Below are positions 54,869 through 63,300 of a DNA stretch of 64,000 nt, one piece after another. This stretch comes from Bryobacteraceae bacterium (lineage in GTDB: Bacteria > Acidobacteriota > Terriglobia > Bryobacterales > Bryobacteraceae), in assembly GCA_041394945.1 (NCBI GenBank), contig JAWKHH010000005.1, forward strand, positions 682,001 to 746,000. Direction: 5' to 3'. The number at the start of each line of letters is the position of its first letter. Within the stretch, counting starts at the first letter, position 1. Both the position numbers and the translations under genes were made by a program. Below the pieces are notes generated by a model. It searched no databases. It had not been told where the DNA came from and saw nothing but the letters and a program-made list of their open reading frames with translations.

Positions 54869-54913
54869 CACCGGCATCATCTCACGATACCGGCCCCGGC
54901 GGCCGAATCCTGC

Positions 54914-56602
54914 CTAGTTGTCGCCGTTGCCGGTCAGAGACATGGGAAAGAGGCTCATCGCGCCCCAGACGACATTGTTGCCCCAAACAACGTTGTAGCC
55001 GGCCATGCTCGACGTACCCCAGACGATGTTCGAACCCCAGACGATGTTGTTGCTCTGAATCACATTGGCGCCCCACACCACATTCGTGCCCCATACCACG
55101 TTCGTGCCCCATACAACGTTGGAACTCGACATGTCCGGATACGAGTTCGTGATCACTGCCCTGCCGCTCTGCATCGCCACCCGCGGCGAGCGCGCCGATT
55201 GCGACGAACCGATCTTCTCGCTCGTCGCCAGCGCGGCGCCCACGTCGAGGTACCCGGCGCCGATCGTGAACACGTCATGTTGCACCTGGAACGTTTGTCG
55301 CGTGAGGCTGTCATGGATCGACGCCGTGCCCGGCATCCCCTTCCACGCGGTCTTCATCAGGCGCGCCTTCACCTGGTCCGGCGTCATCGTCCGGTCTTTC
55401 TGCAGCAGCAGCGCCGCCGCGCCCGATACCACCGGCGCCGCCATGCTGGTTCCGCTCAGCCGGAAAAACGAGGTGTCGGACCCGATCGACTCCTGATTGT
55501 TCGGAAACGAATTCGCGAGCGTGGTGCTGAAGAGAATCCGCGCCACCATCCGGTTGCCCGGCGCCACGAGGTCCGGTTTCACCACCCGGTCGAGCAGAGA
55601 CGGGCCCTTCGAACTGTAGCTGGCGATCGTATCGTCGTTGCGCGACGAAGGGGCTGAAGCGTCGCGAGCCGCGCCCACGGTGATCACGAACGGGTCGTTC
55701 GCCGGCGAGGCGATCGTCGAATAGCCGTAGGTGCCCATGGAGGTGTCGCGGCCCAGGTTGCCAGCCGCCACCACCACCGTGATGCCGGCCTGCCACGCCC
55801 GTTCCACCGCCTGGCAAAGCGGATCGTACACGAAGCTCTCGCGCACCTGCCGGCCCAGCGACAGGTTGATCACGCGGATATTGTAGGCGCCGCGAAGCTG
55901 GATGGCGCGGTCGATCGCCGCGATCACCGCGCTGTCGGTGCCCACCCCGTTGCGATCCAGCACGCGCAGGTTGACGATGCTCACGCCCGGCGCCACACCG
56001 TTCACCGGGTCCCTCGAATCGCACGCCGCGTTGCTCGAAAGTAGCGATGCCACGTGCGTGCCGTGGCCGTACTGGTCGCCGGTGTAGCTGGAGCCTGGCA
56101 CGAAGCTCTCCCGGTACACCACGCGGCTCTGCGCGCATCGATATCCTCCGCGGAACGCCGGCCCTTCGTAGATGCCGCTATCCACCACGGCGACGCCGAT
56201 GCCGGCCCCGGTGTACGTTCCCACGTTGTTCACCGGCAGTCCGATGAGGGCGCGGTTCTCCATCAGGTCGATCGAACCCGAGCCCGACGCGGAAACCTTC
56301 CGGTCCGGAGCGATGTAGCGGATCTTGGGGTCCTTCGTCAGATCGTCGACCACCCGGCGATTGGCCTTCATCCTGGACATCCGCACGCCGCGCATGCGCT
56401 CCTGACCTCGCGCGCCGAGCTTGTCGAGTCGCGACCGCCGGTTCTCCGCCGAGTTGTCGTCGTCATCGTCGTCGTGGACGATGATCAGGTCCGTCTCGCC
56501 GGCGGTGTCGAATCGCAGGTCCGGCGCAACCACCGGGCGCTTCGCCGACACGGGACCCACGGCGAGAGCGGCCGCGGCAATCGTGAGGAGCAGGTTTCGC
56601 AT
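54914..56602 (-). CDS. S8 family (subtilisin-like) serine peptidase with NVVWG repeat tail
   Basis: A 562-residue secreted protease. ATG 56602 follows GGGAAGAG and gives the signal LLLTIAAAALAVGPVSA. Residues 44-49 are six Asp, then an inhibitor-like (I9-type) region with DDLTKDPKIRYIAPD. The catalytic domain has D141 (VAVVDSGIYEG), H180 (GHGTHVASLL), the oxyanion N282 (VVAAGNLGRD) and S386 (LSGTSMAAPVVSG). The last 60 residues are hexapeptide repeats NVVWGx and close variants, a feature I recall from acidobacterial S8 proteins. It likely acts outside the cell. The gene stands alone. Confidence 0.95.
   Translation of the reverse strand: MRNLLLTIAAAALAVGPVSAKRPVVAPDLRFDTAGETDLIIVHDDDDDDNSAENRRSRLDKLGARGQERMRGVRMSRMKANRRVVDDLTKDPKIRYIAPDRKVSASGSGSIDLMENRALIGLPVNNVGTYTGAGIGVAVVDSGIYEGPAFRGGYRCAQSRVVYRESFVPGSSYTGDQYGHGTHVASLLSSNAACDSRDPVNGVAPGVSIVNLRVLDRNGVGTDSAVIAAIDRAIQLRGAYNIRVINLSLGRQVRESFVYDPLCQAVERAWQAGITVVVAAGNLGRDTSMGTYGYSTIASPANDPFVITVGAARDASAPSSRNDDTIASYSSKGPSLLDRVVKPDLVAPGNRMVARILFSTTLANSFPNNQESIGSDTSFFRLSGTSMAAPVVSGAAALLLQKDRTMTPDQVKARLMKTAWKGMPGTASIHDSLTRQTFQVQHDVFTIGAGYLDVGAALATSEKIGSSQSARSPRVAMQSGRAVITNSYPDMSSSNVVWGTNVVWGTNVVWGANVIQSNNIVWGSNIVWGTSSMAGYNVVWGNNVVWGAMSLFPMSLTGNGDN
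54959..55120 (-). repeat. Nine hexapeptide units, NVVWGx type
   Basis: In register, the C-terminal region of the S8 peptidase reads NVVWGT, NVVWGT, NVVWGA, NVIQSN, NIVWGS, NIVWGT, SSMAGY, NVVWGN, NVVWGA. Seven of nine units keep the Asn-Val/Ile-Val-Trp-Gly core, and the two diverged ones keep the spacing. The DNA units are 18 bases and partly conserved. The regular Trp-Gly spacing suggests a solenoid or surface-binding tail. Confidence 0.95.
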
Positions 56603-56784
56603 GGCTCTTCCCGATGCAGGCGCTGCTCCATTCCGAAGATTGAGTGATTTCAACGGGATACGGCCCCCTCGCAGGCCTTTTCACCCGACACTGTGTCGAC
56701 TGTCCAGCCAGACTGTCGGCACTATCTCCTTTCGTTTGAATGGACTACGGCGAACCGCCGCACGCCGCGCCAGATCGCGTCTCT

Positions 56785-56819
56785 GAAAAAAAGAAGGGCG
56801 GAGTCATCGCGACTCCGCC
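56785..56819 (-). terminator. Rho-independent terminator of the Fe-S carrier gene
   Basis: On the minus strand, GGCGGAGTC and GACTCCGCC form a perfect nine-base stem with a five-base loop, followed by CTTC and a run of seven T (56792-56786). It lies 59 bases downstream of the stop of the Fe-S carrier gene at 56878 and upstream of the S8 peptidase, separating the two transcription units. Confidence 0.9.
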
Positions 56820-56877
56820 AATCCCACAAGGGTCCGGAAAAATTTTTGCGCGCCGGTGGCGCTGGCTTACACTCGGC

Positions 56878-57213
56878 CTAGGCGCTGAAGGAGCTGCCGC
56901 AGCCGCACGTCGACTTGACGTTCGGATTCGAGAACTTGAACCCGGAGCCTTCGAGCGTCTCCACGTAGTCGACCTCGGCGCCGTCCAGGTACAGCAGGCT
57001 GGCCTGATCGACGAACACCTTCAACTCGTCGTAGTTGTACGTCTTGTCGAGCATGTTCGGGGTGTTCTCGAACGCCATGGAATAGCTGAAACCGGAGCAG
57101 CCGCCGCCTACCACGGCGATGCGCAATCCAGCCGGCTTGGGTTCCTGGCTGGACAGGATCTCTTTCACTTTATCCACGGCACGGGACGTCAAGGCAAGGG
57201 ACATCGGTTGCAA
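56878..57213 (-). CDS. A-type iron-sulfur carrier (IscA/ErpA family)
   Basis: A 111-residue Fe-S carrier. The conserved cysteines are in GGGCSGFSYSMAF and the C-terminal CGCGSSF pair. LRIAVVGGGCSGFSYSMAF and LEGSGFKFSNPNVKSTC are the family blocks. Length and lack of fusion fit IscA/ErpA, which hands clusters to target apoproteins; I cannot separate IscA from ErpA. ATG at 57213, with an alternative Met at codon 4. It has its own terminator at 56785-56819 and lies about 110 bases from the DinB gene. Confidence 0.95.
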   Translation of the reverse strand: MQPMSLALTSRAVDKVKEILSSQEPKPAGLRIAVVGGGCSGFSYSMAFENTPNMLDKTYNYDELKVFVDQASLLYLDGAEVDYVETLEGSGFKFSNPNVKSTCGCGSSFSA

Positions 57214-57321
57214 ACCTCCAGAAATCGTACTCTCAAGTACATATTAGCGCATATCGCGCCGACACTGAATAGGATGCGGCAGGAACGGCGCGCGATGCAA
57301 CCGCTCCGCTCGCGCCGGGCG

Positions 57322-57828
57322 CTACATGCTCCCTTCATCGGCCGACGGCCCGTAGATAGCCGGCACGGGCACGTTGTTGAGCTGCAGGTAGACGGAAAGC
57401 TGGCCCCGGTGATGAATGATGTGGTTCATCACAAAGCTGCGGATGCAGACGATCTTGGGCATCGCGAACAACGCTTTGCCCTGGCTTCTGAGTTCCCACT
57501 GCTTCATGAAGTCGGCGTCGCTGCAGCCTTCGATCGCCTTGCGGGCCGCGGCGGCATACTCGTCGAACGCCTTGACGGCATCGGCGGCCGAGGCGAACTC
57601 CTTGCTCTTGTAGGGCTCGCCGCCCGGCGGGTTGACGTCGAAGTAGTCGCCGCCGACTGTGGGCGCCGTCCATCCGACCATGTCCACCACGTGACCCATG
57701 AGCTGGCCCATGGTCATCGATTTTTCGTGGGGCTTGTAGTCGAGGTTGGCCGGAACGCGCTCGACGACTTTGCGCGTCGTCGCCATTTCCTGGTCGAATT
57801 CGGGCAGAAGAGATTGGCTGATGGACAT
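57322..57828 (-). CDS. DinB family protein
   Basis: A 168-residue four-helix bundle protein of the DinB/YfiT-like superfamily. The metal-binding histidines appear as GHVVDMVGW and the pair in NHIIHHRGQLSVYLQ. EFDQEMATTRKVVERVP is helix 1. These proteins are predicted metal-dependent hydrolases or thiol transferases with no settled substrate here. No signal peptide. It is divergent from the propeller gene at 57990. Confidence 0.92.
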   Translation of the reverse strand: MSISQSLLPEFDQEMATTRKVVERVPANLDYKPHEKSMTMGQLMGHVVDMVGWTAPTVGGDYFDVNPPGGEPYKSKEFASAADAVKAFDEYAAAARKAIEGCSDADFMKQWELRSQGKALFAMPKIVCIRSFVMNHIIHHRGQLSVYLQLNNVPVPAIYGPSADEGSM

Positions 57829-57989
57829 GAAACGGGCCTCCTTGAATGTTGGCTGGGGATTATTGCCGCTTCGGCATTATAGCATCCGCGGCGCACGGCC
57901 AGGTGTTACTTTTTCGCTAATTTTCCGGCCCCGCGCCGCAACATGCCGGCCCTCCGTCGGCGCCGCTTCGCCCCGTATAATGAGGGCCT

Positions 57990-59222
57990 ATGCGAGCCGC
58001 GTTGTTCCTGCCGGTGCTCGCCGCCCTGTGCGGCGCGGCCGAATGGGATCTCCAGATCGAACAGTTGACCCGCGGGCCCGCCCACCACTTCTTCGGCTAC
58101 ATCGGACATGCGAAGACCATCCCATGGAATGCGAGCGGCCGATACATCCTGTGCCTGCGCACGGCGTTTCAGGATCACATGCCGAAGCCCGGCGAAGCCG
58201 CCGGCGTGGTGGTGATCGACACCAGCGACGGCAACAAGGTGATTCCGCTCGATCGCACCCGCGCCTGGAACTTTCAGCAGGGGACCATGTTCTACTGGAA
58301 TCCGCTCGAGCCCGAGACGCAGTTCTTTTTCAACGACCGCGATCCCGCCACCAACCGTGTTTTTGCCGTGCTCTACGACGTCCGCGCGCGCAAACGCGTC
58401 CGCGAGTTCCGCTATGACGACACGCCCTTCGCGAACTCCGGCGTCGCGCCCGTCGGTGGCCGCTTCCTCGGGCTCAACTACGGACGCATGGCGCGATTGC
58501 GCCCCGTCACCGGCTATCCCGGCGCGTTCGACTGGAACTCCACAACGCCTGCGCCGGATAACGACGGCGTCTTCATCGCCGACACGCGCACCGGGTCCAA
58601 GCGCCTCCTCGTGTCGTTCGCGCAACTCGCCGCGGCCATCCGGCCCATGCGCCCCGACGTGGACGGGCGTCCACTGTTCATCAACCACACGCTCTGGAAC
58701 CGCGACGCCGGTCGCATCTACTTCTACGTGCGCGCCGATTTCGCCGCCCCACGCGGCGAGCGCATCGACATCCCCGTGAGCATCCGGCCCGACGGCTCCG
58801 GGTTGACCGTCCACGCGCGCCACATCGGCGGACATCCTGAATGGGAAAATGGCTCGCGAATCGTGGGCATCGACGGCGGCCGTCAGATTCTCTACGACGT
58901 CGACGCCAAGACCATCGTGGGCCAGATCGGCACGCCGGAAAAGATCCCCGAGCCCGAGGGCGACTGCGCCGTCTCTCCCGACGGCAAGTGGTTCGTGAGC
59001 GGGTACCGCCAGGGTTCGAGTAACTACTACGCGGTCTTGAATCGAGAAGATGGCGGCTACGCGCGTACTCGCGGCTTCCCGCATCCCGGCTGGACCGGCG
59101 GCGACCTCCGCTTGGACGCCGCGCCGGCCTGGAATCGCACGAGCGACCGGATCCTGTTTCCGGCCATCGCCCCGGACGGCACACGGCAGACGTTCCTGAT
59201 GACCATCCGGCGGGCCCGCTAG
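57990..59222 (+). CDS. Exported beta-propeller protein, paralogue of 60965-62173
   Basis: A 410-residue protein with a signal peptide (AALFLPVLAALCGA) and a TolB/WD40-type beta-propeller built of DxxDG-like strands. Key shared blocks are RTRAWNFQQGTMFYWNPL, HHFFGYIGHAKTIPW, VSPDGKWFVSGYRQG and LFPAIAPDGTRQTF. RTRAWNFQQG aligns closely with RTQAWNWQQG of the protein at 60965-62173, so the two are clearly related. The family recalls oligogalacturonate-lyase-like propellers, but no catalytic residues can be assigned. Probably carbohydrate-related. It lies four bases from the DCC gene. Confidence 0.85.
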   Translation: MRAALFLPVLAALCGAAEWDLQIEQLTRGPAHHFFGYIGHAKTIPWNASGRYILCLRTAFQDHMPKPGEAAGVVVIDTSDGNKVIPLDRTRAWNFQQGTMFYWNPLEPETQFFFNDRDPATNRVFAVLYDVRARKRVREFRYDDTPFANSGVAPVGGRFLGLNYGRMARLRPVTGYPGAFDWNSTTPAPDNDGVFIADTRTGSKRLLVSFAQLAAAIRPMRPDVDGRPLFINHTLWNRDAGRIYFYVRADFAAPRGERIDIPVSIRPDGSGLTVHARHIGGHPEWENGSRIVGIDGGRQILYDVDAKTIVGQIGTPEKIPEPEGDCAVSPDGKWFVSGYRQGSSNYYAVLNREDGGYARTRGFPHPGWTGGDLRLDAAPAWNRTSDRILFPAIAPDGTRQTFLMTIRRAR

Positions 59223-59226
59223 CGCC

Positions 59227-60120
59227 ATGGGCCGCTGGAACCCGCTGCGCTGCGCGGTGGGCGGCCTGCCCTCGCCAGTGGCGGCGCTGGCGAAGGCGAT
59301 CGCGGCGGCGGTGCTGTGTTCCGGGACGGGCTGGATCCCCGCCGTGCCGTGCGCCGCGCTCCTGTTCAACGTGGCTCCGAGGATCAGCGCCGTCGCACTC
59401 GGCGCAACCGTCCTGTTCGCGATGCCTTGGGCGGTTTGGGGATGGCTGCTGGTGTTAGTGGCCCTATATCATCCGGCCACGGACCGTTGGCCCTTGCAGA
59501 TCGCCGTCGTGGCCGCGTACTTCCTGAATCCGGGACTGCCCGCCGGGCTCCTCGGCGCAGTGCTGCTGTTTCCGCCGGTAAAGAGATGGTCGATATGGGC
59601 AAGCGTCCTCTACCAGACGGCGGCATTGCTTCGCGGTGGGGAGTTACTGCCGTTCATCGCGATGCAGGCCGGAATGCTCGCGTTCGTCGCTTGGCCGCGC
59701 GAGGCGACCGTAATCTTCGACGGCGAGTGTGGGATCTGCCGCAAGATTCGCGGCTGGCTGGACCGCGTGGATTTCGACGGCGCCTTCGCCTGGGTAGCGC
59801 TGCAAAGCGCCGCCGTAGCCCGCTTCGGAATCGCGCGCGAGGCGCTCGAGTCGCGGATGCACGTCGTCGCCGGAGGCCGGATCGCCGCGGGCTTCCGCGC
59901 CTGTAAGTGGATCGTGCTGTATAACCCGGCGCTCTATGTCGCCGCCGCGGCGGTTGTAAGTATCGGTCTTCCCCGTCTGCTGGTGGCCGCGGCGATCGCA
60001 GCGTTTCTGCCGCTGTTCGATCCCATCGGCAATGCGGCCTATGATTGGGTGGCGCGGAACCGGCATCGGCTGGGGAGCGAAGGGTCCTGCGCGGTGGATA
60101 CGGGCCAAGCGGGGCCATGA
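59227..60120 (+). CDS. Membrane protein with C-terminal DCC thiol-disulfide domain
   Basis: A 297-residue protein. The first 150 residues are hydrophobic with about five to six helices (for example LLVLVALYHPATDRWPLQIA). A DCC/DUF393 domain follows: FDGECGICRKIRGWLDRVDF with C168 and C171, the CxxC that defines the thiol-disulfide oxidoreductase group. Helices return near residues 235-260. A fusion of DCC to membrane helices suggests redox work at the membrane, but partners are unknown. The ORF is coupled by position to the propeller gene. Confidence 0.85.
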   Translation: MGRWNPLRCAVGGLPSPVAALAKAIAAAVLCSGTGWIPAVPCAALLFNVAPRISAVALGATVLFAMPWAVWGWLLVLVALYHPATDRWPLQIAVVAAYFLNPGLPAGLLGAVLLFPPVKRWSIWASVLYQTAALLRGGELLPFIAMQAGMLAFVAWPREATVIFDGECGICRKIRGWLDRVDFDGAFAWVALQSAAVARFGIAREALESRMHVVAGGRIAAGFRACKWIVLYNPALYVAAAAVVSIGLPRLLVAAAIAAFLPLFDPIGNAAYDWVARNRHRLGSEGSCAVDTGQAGP

Positions 60121-60141
60121 TAGGCTCGTGCTTGAACCAGG

Positions 60142-60642
60142 ATGGACGCGAGTGTCTTCCGGTCGTTCCTTTCGGAGCACTGGGGCGATCTTTTCTCCGC
60201 GATCGGGTTTGTGATCGCGATCTGGCAGATTCGCAAGGTTGGGTCGACCGCCGATGCCGCCCGTCGAGCCGCCGAAGCGGCCCGCGACGACCGCGAGCGG
60301 CTCGATGCTATCTCCCACCTGTCTGCGGCAATGGCTGGCGTCGACGAGATCAAGGTCTTTCATCGGAATCCAGTCTGGATTGTTCTGCCGGACCGGTACG
60401 CGAGAGTCAGAGAGAACGTGGTTGCGTTCCGCTCGACTGGACCTCCACTCTCGGAAACCGAGCGGGCGAGTATCGAAGCGATGATTGGGCATCTCAAGGC
60501 GATGGAAACCAAAGTTGACCGCGCCATTGCCGCCGGCCAGACGGGTACGCTGAACCCAGCGAGGTTCAATCACCTGCTCTCGAACAGCGTCGAAGACCTG
60601 CAGTCGGTTGTGACTAGACTGAAGGCAGGGAGGGCCACGTGA
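60142..60642 (+). CDS. Small single-helix membrane protein, unknown
   Basis: A 166-residue protein with one N-terminal membrane helix (LFSAIGFVIAIWQIRKVG), a following charged helix (ADAARRAAEAARDDRERLDA) and a helical cytoplasmic part (LSETERASIEAMIGHLKAME). I do not recognise a family. The stop overlaps the next start by four bases (GTGA), so the two small genes form a pair. Codon use is a little less GC-extreme than the neighbours, which could mean recent acquisition. Confidence 0.75.
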   Translation: MDASVFRSFLSEHWGDLFSAIGFVIAIWQIRKVGSTADAARRAAEAARDDRERLDAISHLSAAMAGVDEIKVFHRNPVWIVLPDRYARVRENVVAFRSTGPPLSETERASIEAMIGHLKAMETKVDRAIAAGQTGTLNPARFNHLLSNSVEDLQSVVTRLKAGRAT

Positions 60643-60968
60643 CGAATCGAGACCGGTTTGCCGCTCTTATCGGCAAGCTCCTGAAGCGGACGAGGGACGG
60701 GAGTCTGACGTGGCGGGAGACCGCCGACGAGGAAGAATTCTTGGCGCCAACCCCTAATGCGAGCGTGCTCATCAGTCAGCGATTCGGCCGATTCGGAACT
60801 GAGCTTCGCATCAAGATTCTCGACGATCGCGGCCGGGTCGTCGAGACGATGGACGCCTCAGAGAATTCCGGCTGCGAAGAAGAGGCAACAGAGCTGTACG
60901 AGGCCGCGCGGCGCACCGCCCTCAACAGCGAGCGCGTGCTCGACGAGCTGCTCCAGAGCCTCGACTAA
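60639..60968 (+). CDS. Small cytoplasmic protein, unknown
   Basis: A 109-residue acidic protein with GTG start overlapping the previous stop. It has no signal or membrane segment. Sequence such as LLKRTRDGSLTWRETADEEE, ASVLISQRFGRFGTELRIKI and EEATELYEAARRTALNSERV suggests a small alpha/beta domain followed by a helix. No family recognised. Its stop overlaps the convergent propeller gene by four bases. Confidence 0.72.
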   Translation: MTNRDRFAALIGKLLKRTRDGSLTWRETADEEEFLAPTPNASVLISQRFGRFGTELRIKILDDRGRVVETMDASENSGCEEEATELYEAARRTALNSERVLDELLQSLD

Positions 60969-62173
60969 CCGCCCGCCACGCCAGACACATCGATCAGATA
61001 CATCTGCCGGCCGCCCTCGTGCGGCGAGTCCACCACCACCTTCTTCCCATCCGGACTGAACCGCGGATGCGTGTCGCAGCGCCACTCGCCCGTGTACTCC
61101 GGCGGCGAGTGCAGATCCACCAACGGATGCCGCGTCGCGGTCCGCGTGTCGTAGAGATAGACGTGCTGGAGCCGCGCCTTGTCGGGATAAGTGTCGTTCA
61201 GGATCCACCGATTCCCGGGCAAGTAAGTGCAGTGCCCGTTCACCGGCATCAGCTCCGGCGCGATCACCTCTACCCGATCAGTCCGATCCCGGTAGAGATA
61301 GAACTTGTCCCCGTGCGACGGGTGCCACGCCCACGCCAGGATATGCCGCGGGTCGCGCCAGATGAAGTGCGACGTCTTCCCGTGCGGGTCCAACACATAG
61401 GGATCTTTCCCATCGGCGCCGATGGTGAACAGCCTCGTCGCGAAACTCCGGCCCTCCTTATCGCCGCGCCAGCGGTGTAGGAAGATGATCCGCTTGCCAT
61501 CGGGCGACACGAGCAGGTGGTTCATCCAGTGCTTAGCGTTCTTCGAGAACCCGCCCGGAAACGGAACCCGGGCCGCGTCGCTCAACGAGAACAGCAGCGT
61601 CCGCTGGCCAGTGGCCATATCCACCTTCCACAATCCGGTGTCCTCCGGCACGGCCTTCGCCGCGTTCGCATCCGGGATGCCCGCGTACCCGTAACCCGGC
61701 CGGCAATCGTTCAGCCGCGGAAAGTCGCACGACACGCCCCATCGCCCATCCGGACTCAGGGCGTAAACCGGCGACGAAATGGTCCGCACACGCCCGGTCC
61801 GCACGTTCGCGATCCGGCATACGAACGCGCCGTCCGCCCGGTCATTCCACATCGCTTCGCCGCTCGACCCCGGTAACCACTGCAGCATCGCCCCCTGCTG
61901 CCAGTTCCACGCCTGGGTCCGGCCGAGTTCGGTCCACCGGTCCCCATCCCCCGTATCGATCATCCCGAGCGTGATCGTGTCCTCCGGCCGCGGCGAACGG
62001 TGCTCGAAGTTCACTTCCATCCCCAGCACCCGCCGGCTCGCCGGATCGAACTGTAACTTGTCGTAGTAACCGAACCAGTGGAACTTAGGCCCTTGGGTAA
62101 TCTTCCGGATCGGCGCCCCGGCCGCGAAAGCCGCGCCCGCCAGCCCGCCGAGAAACGTTCGCCGGTTGATCAT
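60965..62173 (-). CDS. Exported beta-propeller protein, Tat signal, paralogue of 57990-59222
   Basis: A 402-residue protein with a twin-arginine signal (MINRRTFLGGLAGAAFAAGA). Repeated blade elements include YALSPDGRWGVSCDFPRLND, VSPDGKRIIFLHRWRGDKEG and RFSPDGKKVVVDSPHEGG, and the block RTQAWNWQQGAMLQWLPGSS is shared with the propeller at 57990. It fits TolB-like/oligogalacturonate-lyase-like propellers. The start overlaps the stop of the alcohol dehydrogenase gene (ATGA), so it is co-translated with that enzyme. Role in a sugar pathway is likely but not proven. Confidence 0.88.
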   Translation of the reverse strand: MINRRTFLGGLAGAAFAAGAPIRKITQGPKFHWFGYYDKLQFDPASRRVLGMEVNFEHRSPRPEDTITLGMIDTGDGDRWTELGRTQAWNWQQGAMLQWLPGSSGEAMWNDRADGAFVCRIANVRTGRVRTISSPVYALSPDGRWGVSCDFPRLNDCRPGYGYAGIPDANAAKAVPEDTGLWKVDMATGQRTLLFSLSDAARVPFPGGFSKNAKHWMNHLLVSPDGKRIIFLHRWRGDKEGRSFATRLFTIGADGKDPYVLDPHGKTSHFIWRDPRHILAWAWHPSHGDKFYLYRDRTDRVEVIAPELMPVNGHCTYLPGNRWILNDTYPDKARLQHVYLYDTRTATRHPLVDLHSPPEYTGEWRCDTHPRFSPDGKKVVVDSPHEGGRQMYLIDVSGVAGG

Positions 62174-63279
62174 TGTGCTCCTTCCACCCACGCCCGGCCC
62201 GCCGAATCTGCCGCCAGGATCGCGTCCGCCACAATCGCCGGCGTCACCTCGAACGGTTCGTTGTGGATCGTCTCGCCCGGCGCCGTCGCGCGCGCCGCCA
62301 CCTGATCCAGCAACTCGCGCGCCATCCCTGCGCACCCCACTCCTTCAAGCGTCACCGGCAGGCCCACCTCGCGGGAGAACCGGAACACTTCGGCGAACTG
62401 GGCCCGCGATGCGCCCTCCAGCACCAACTGCACGATCGTGCCGAACGCCACCTTTTCGCCATGGAAATAGGAATGCGTGCCCGGAGCGGTGGTGAGTCCG
62501 TTGTGCACCGCGTGCGCCGCCGCCAGCCCCGAGGATTCGAATCCCAGCCCCGAAAGCAGCGTGTTCGCCTCCACAATCCGTTCGAGCGCCGGCGTCACCA
62601 CCTTCGCCGTCACCGCCCGCATGGCTTCCGCGCCGTCCTCGATCAGCGTCCTGTAGCAAAGCTCCGCCAGCGCCAGCGCACTCCGTGTAGAGGCGCCGCC
62701 ACGCATATTCTTTACGTGACCCGCCGCGCATGTCCGCGCCTCGAACCACGTAGCCAGTGCGTCGCCCATCCCCGCCGCCAGCAGACGCGCCGGGCCCTGC
62801 GCCACCACCGCCGTGTCCACCAGCACCAGATCCGGGTTGCGCCCGTAGAACCGATACTCCTGGAACACGCCCGCCTCCGTATAGATCACCGAGAGCGCGC
62901 TGCACGGCGCGTCGCTTGAAGCCACGGTCGGGCAGTTGATCACCGGCAGCCGGAGATCGGCGGCCGCCGCCCGCGCTGCGTCGAGAACCTTGCCACCGCC
63001 CGCCCCTACGATGCACCCGGCTGTGTAGCCGCGGCCCGCTTCTACGATCCGCGCGATCTCGGCATGGGAGCACTCGCCGCCGAAATCGTGAATCCGATGC
63101 GAGTAACCGGCATCGCCGAGCGACTCGCGCCACGTGGCTTCGAGCAACCCGCGGGCCGTGCGCCCGGCCACGATCAGCACCGGTCCGGGAATCCCCAAGC
63201 CGTTGATCTCCGCGCCGAGCCGCGCCGTGGCGCCGCAACCCTGCGTGTAGCGCGTTGGCGAGCAGAAAACGGTGAGCAC
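62170..63279 (-). CDS. Iron-containing alcohol dehydrogenase (glycerol-dehydrogenase-like)
   Basis: A 369-residue enzyme of the GldA group. The N-terminal Rossmann-like half has IVGAGGGKVLDAARAAA (GGG nucleotide motif) and INCPTVASSDAPCSALSVIY. The metal site is D in AAGMGDALATWFEA, H in AAAHAVHNGL and H in HSYFHGEKVAFG, ordered as in glycerol dehydrogenases. It should oxidise a polyol with NAD and Zn or Fe. The gene is co-translated with the propeller gene, implying linked carbohydrate metabolism. Cytoplasmic. Exact substrate not assignable. Confidence 0.93.
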   Translation of the reverse strand: MLTVFCSPTRYTQGCGATARLGAEINGLGIPGPVLIVAGRTARGLLEATWRESLGDAGYSHRIHDFGGECSHAEIARIVEAGRGYTAGCIVGAGGGKVLDAARAAAADLRLPVINCPTVASSDAPCSALSVIYTEAGVFQEYRFYGRNPDLVLVDTAVVAQGPARLLAAGMGDALATWFEARTCAAGHVKNMRGGASTRSALALAELCYRTLIEDGAEAMRAVTAKVVTPALERIVEANTLLSGLGFESSGLAAAHAVHNGLTTAPGTHSYFHGEKVAFGTIVQLVLEGASRAQFAEVFRFSREVGLPVTLEGVGCAGMARELLDQVAARATAPGETIHNEPFEVTPAIVADAILAADSAGRAWVEGAQ

Positions 63280-63300
63280 CCGGCTATCGTATCAAGGCCG

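Noticed and set aside
54959..55120. Possible CRISPR array
   Set aside because: The 18-base units are coding, contiguous and without spacers.
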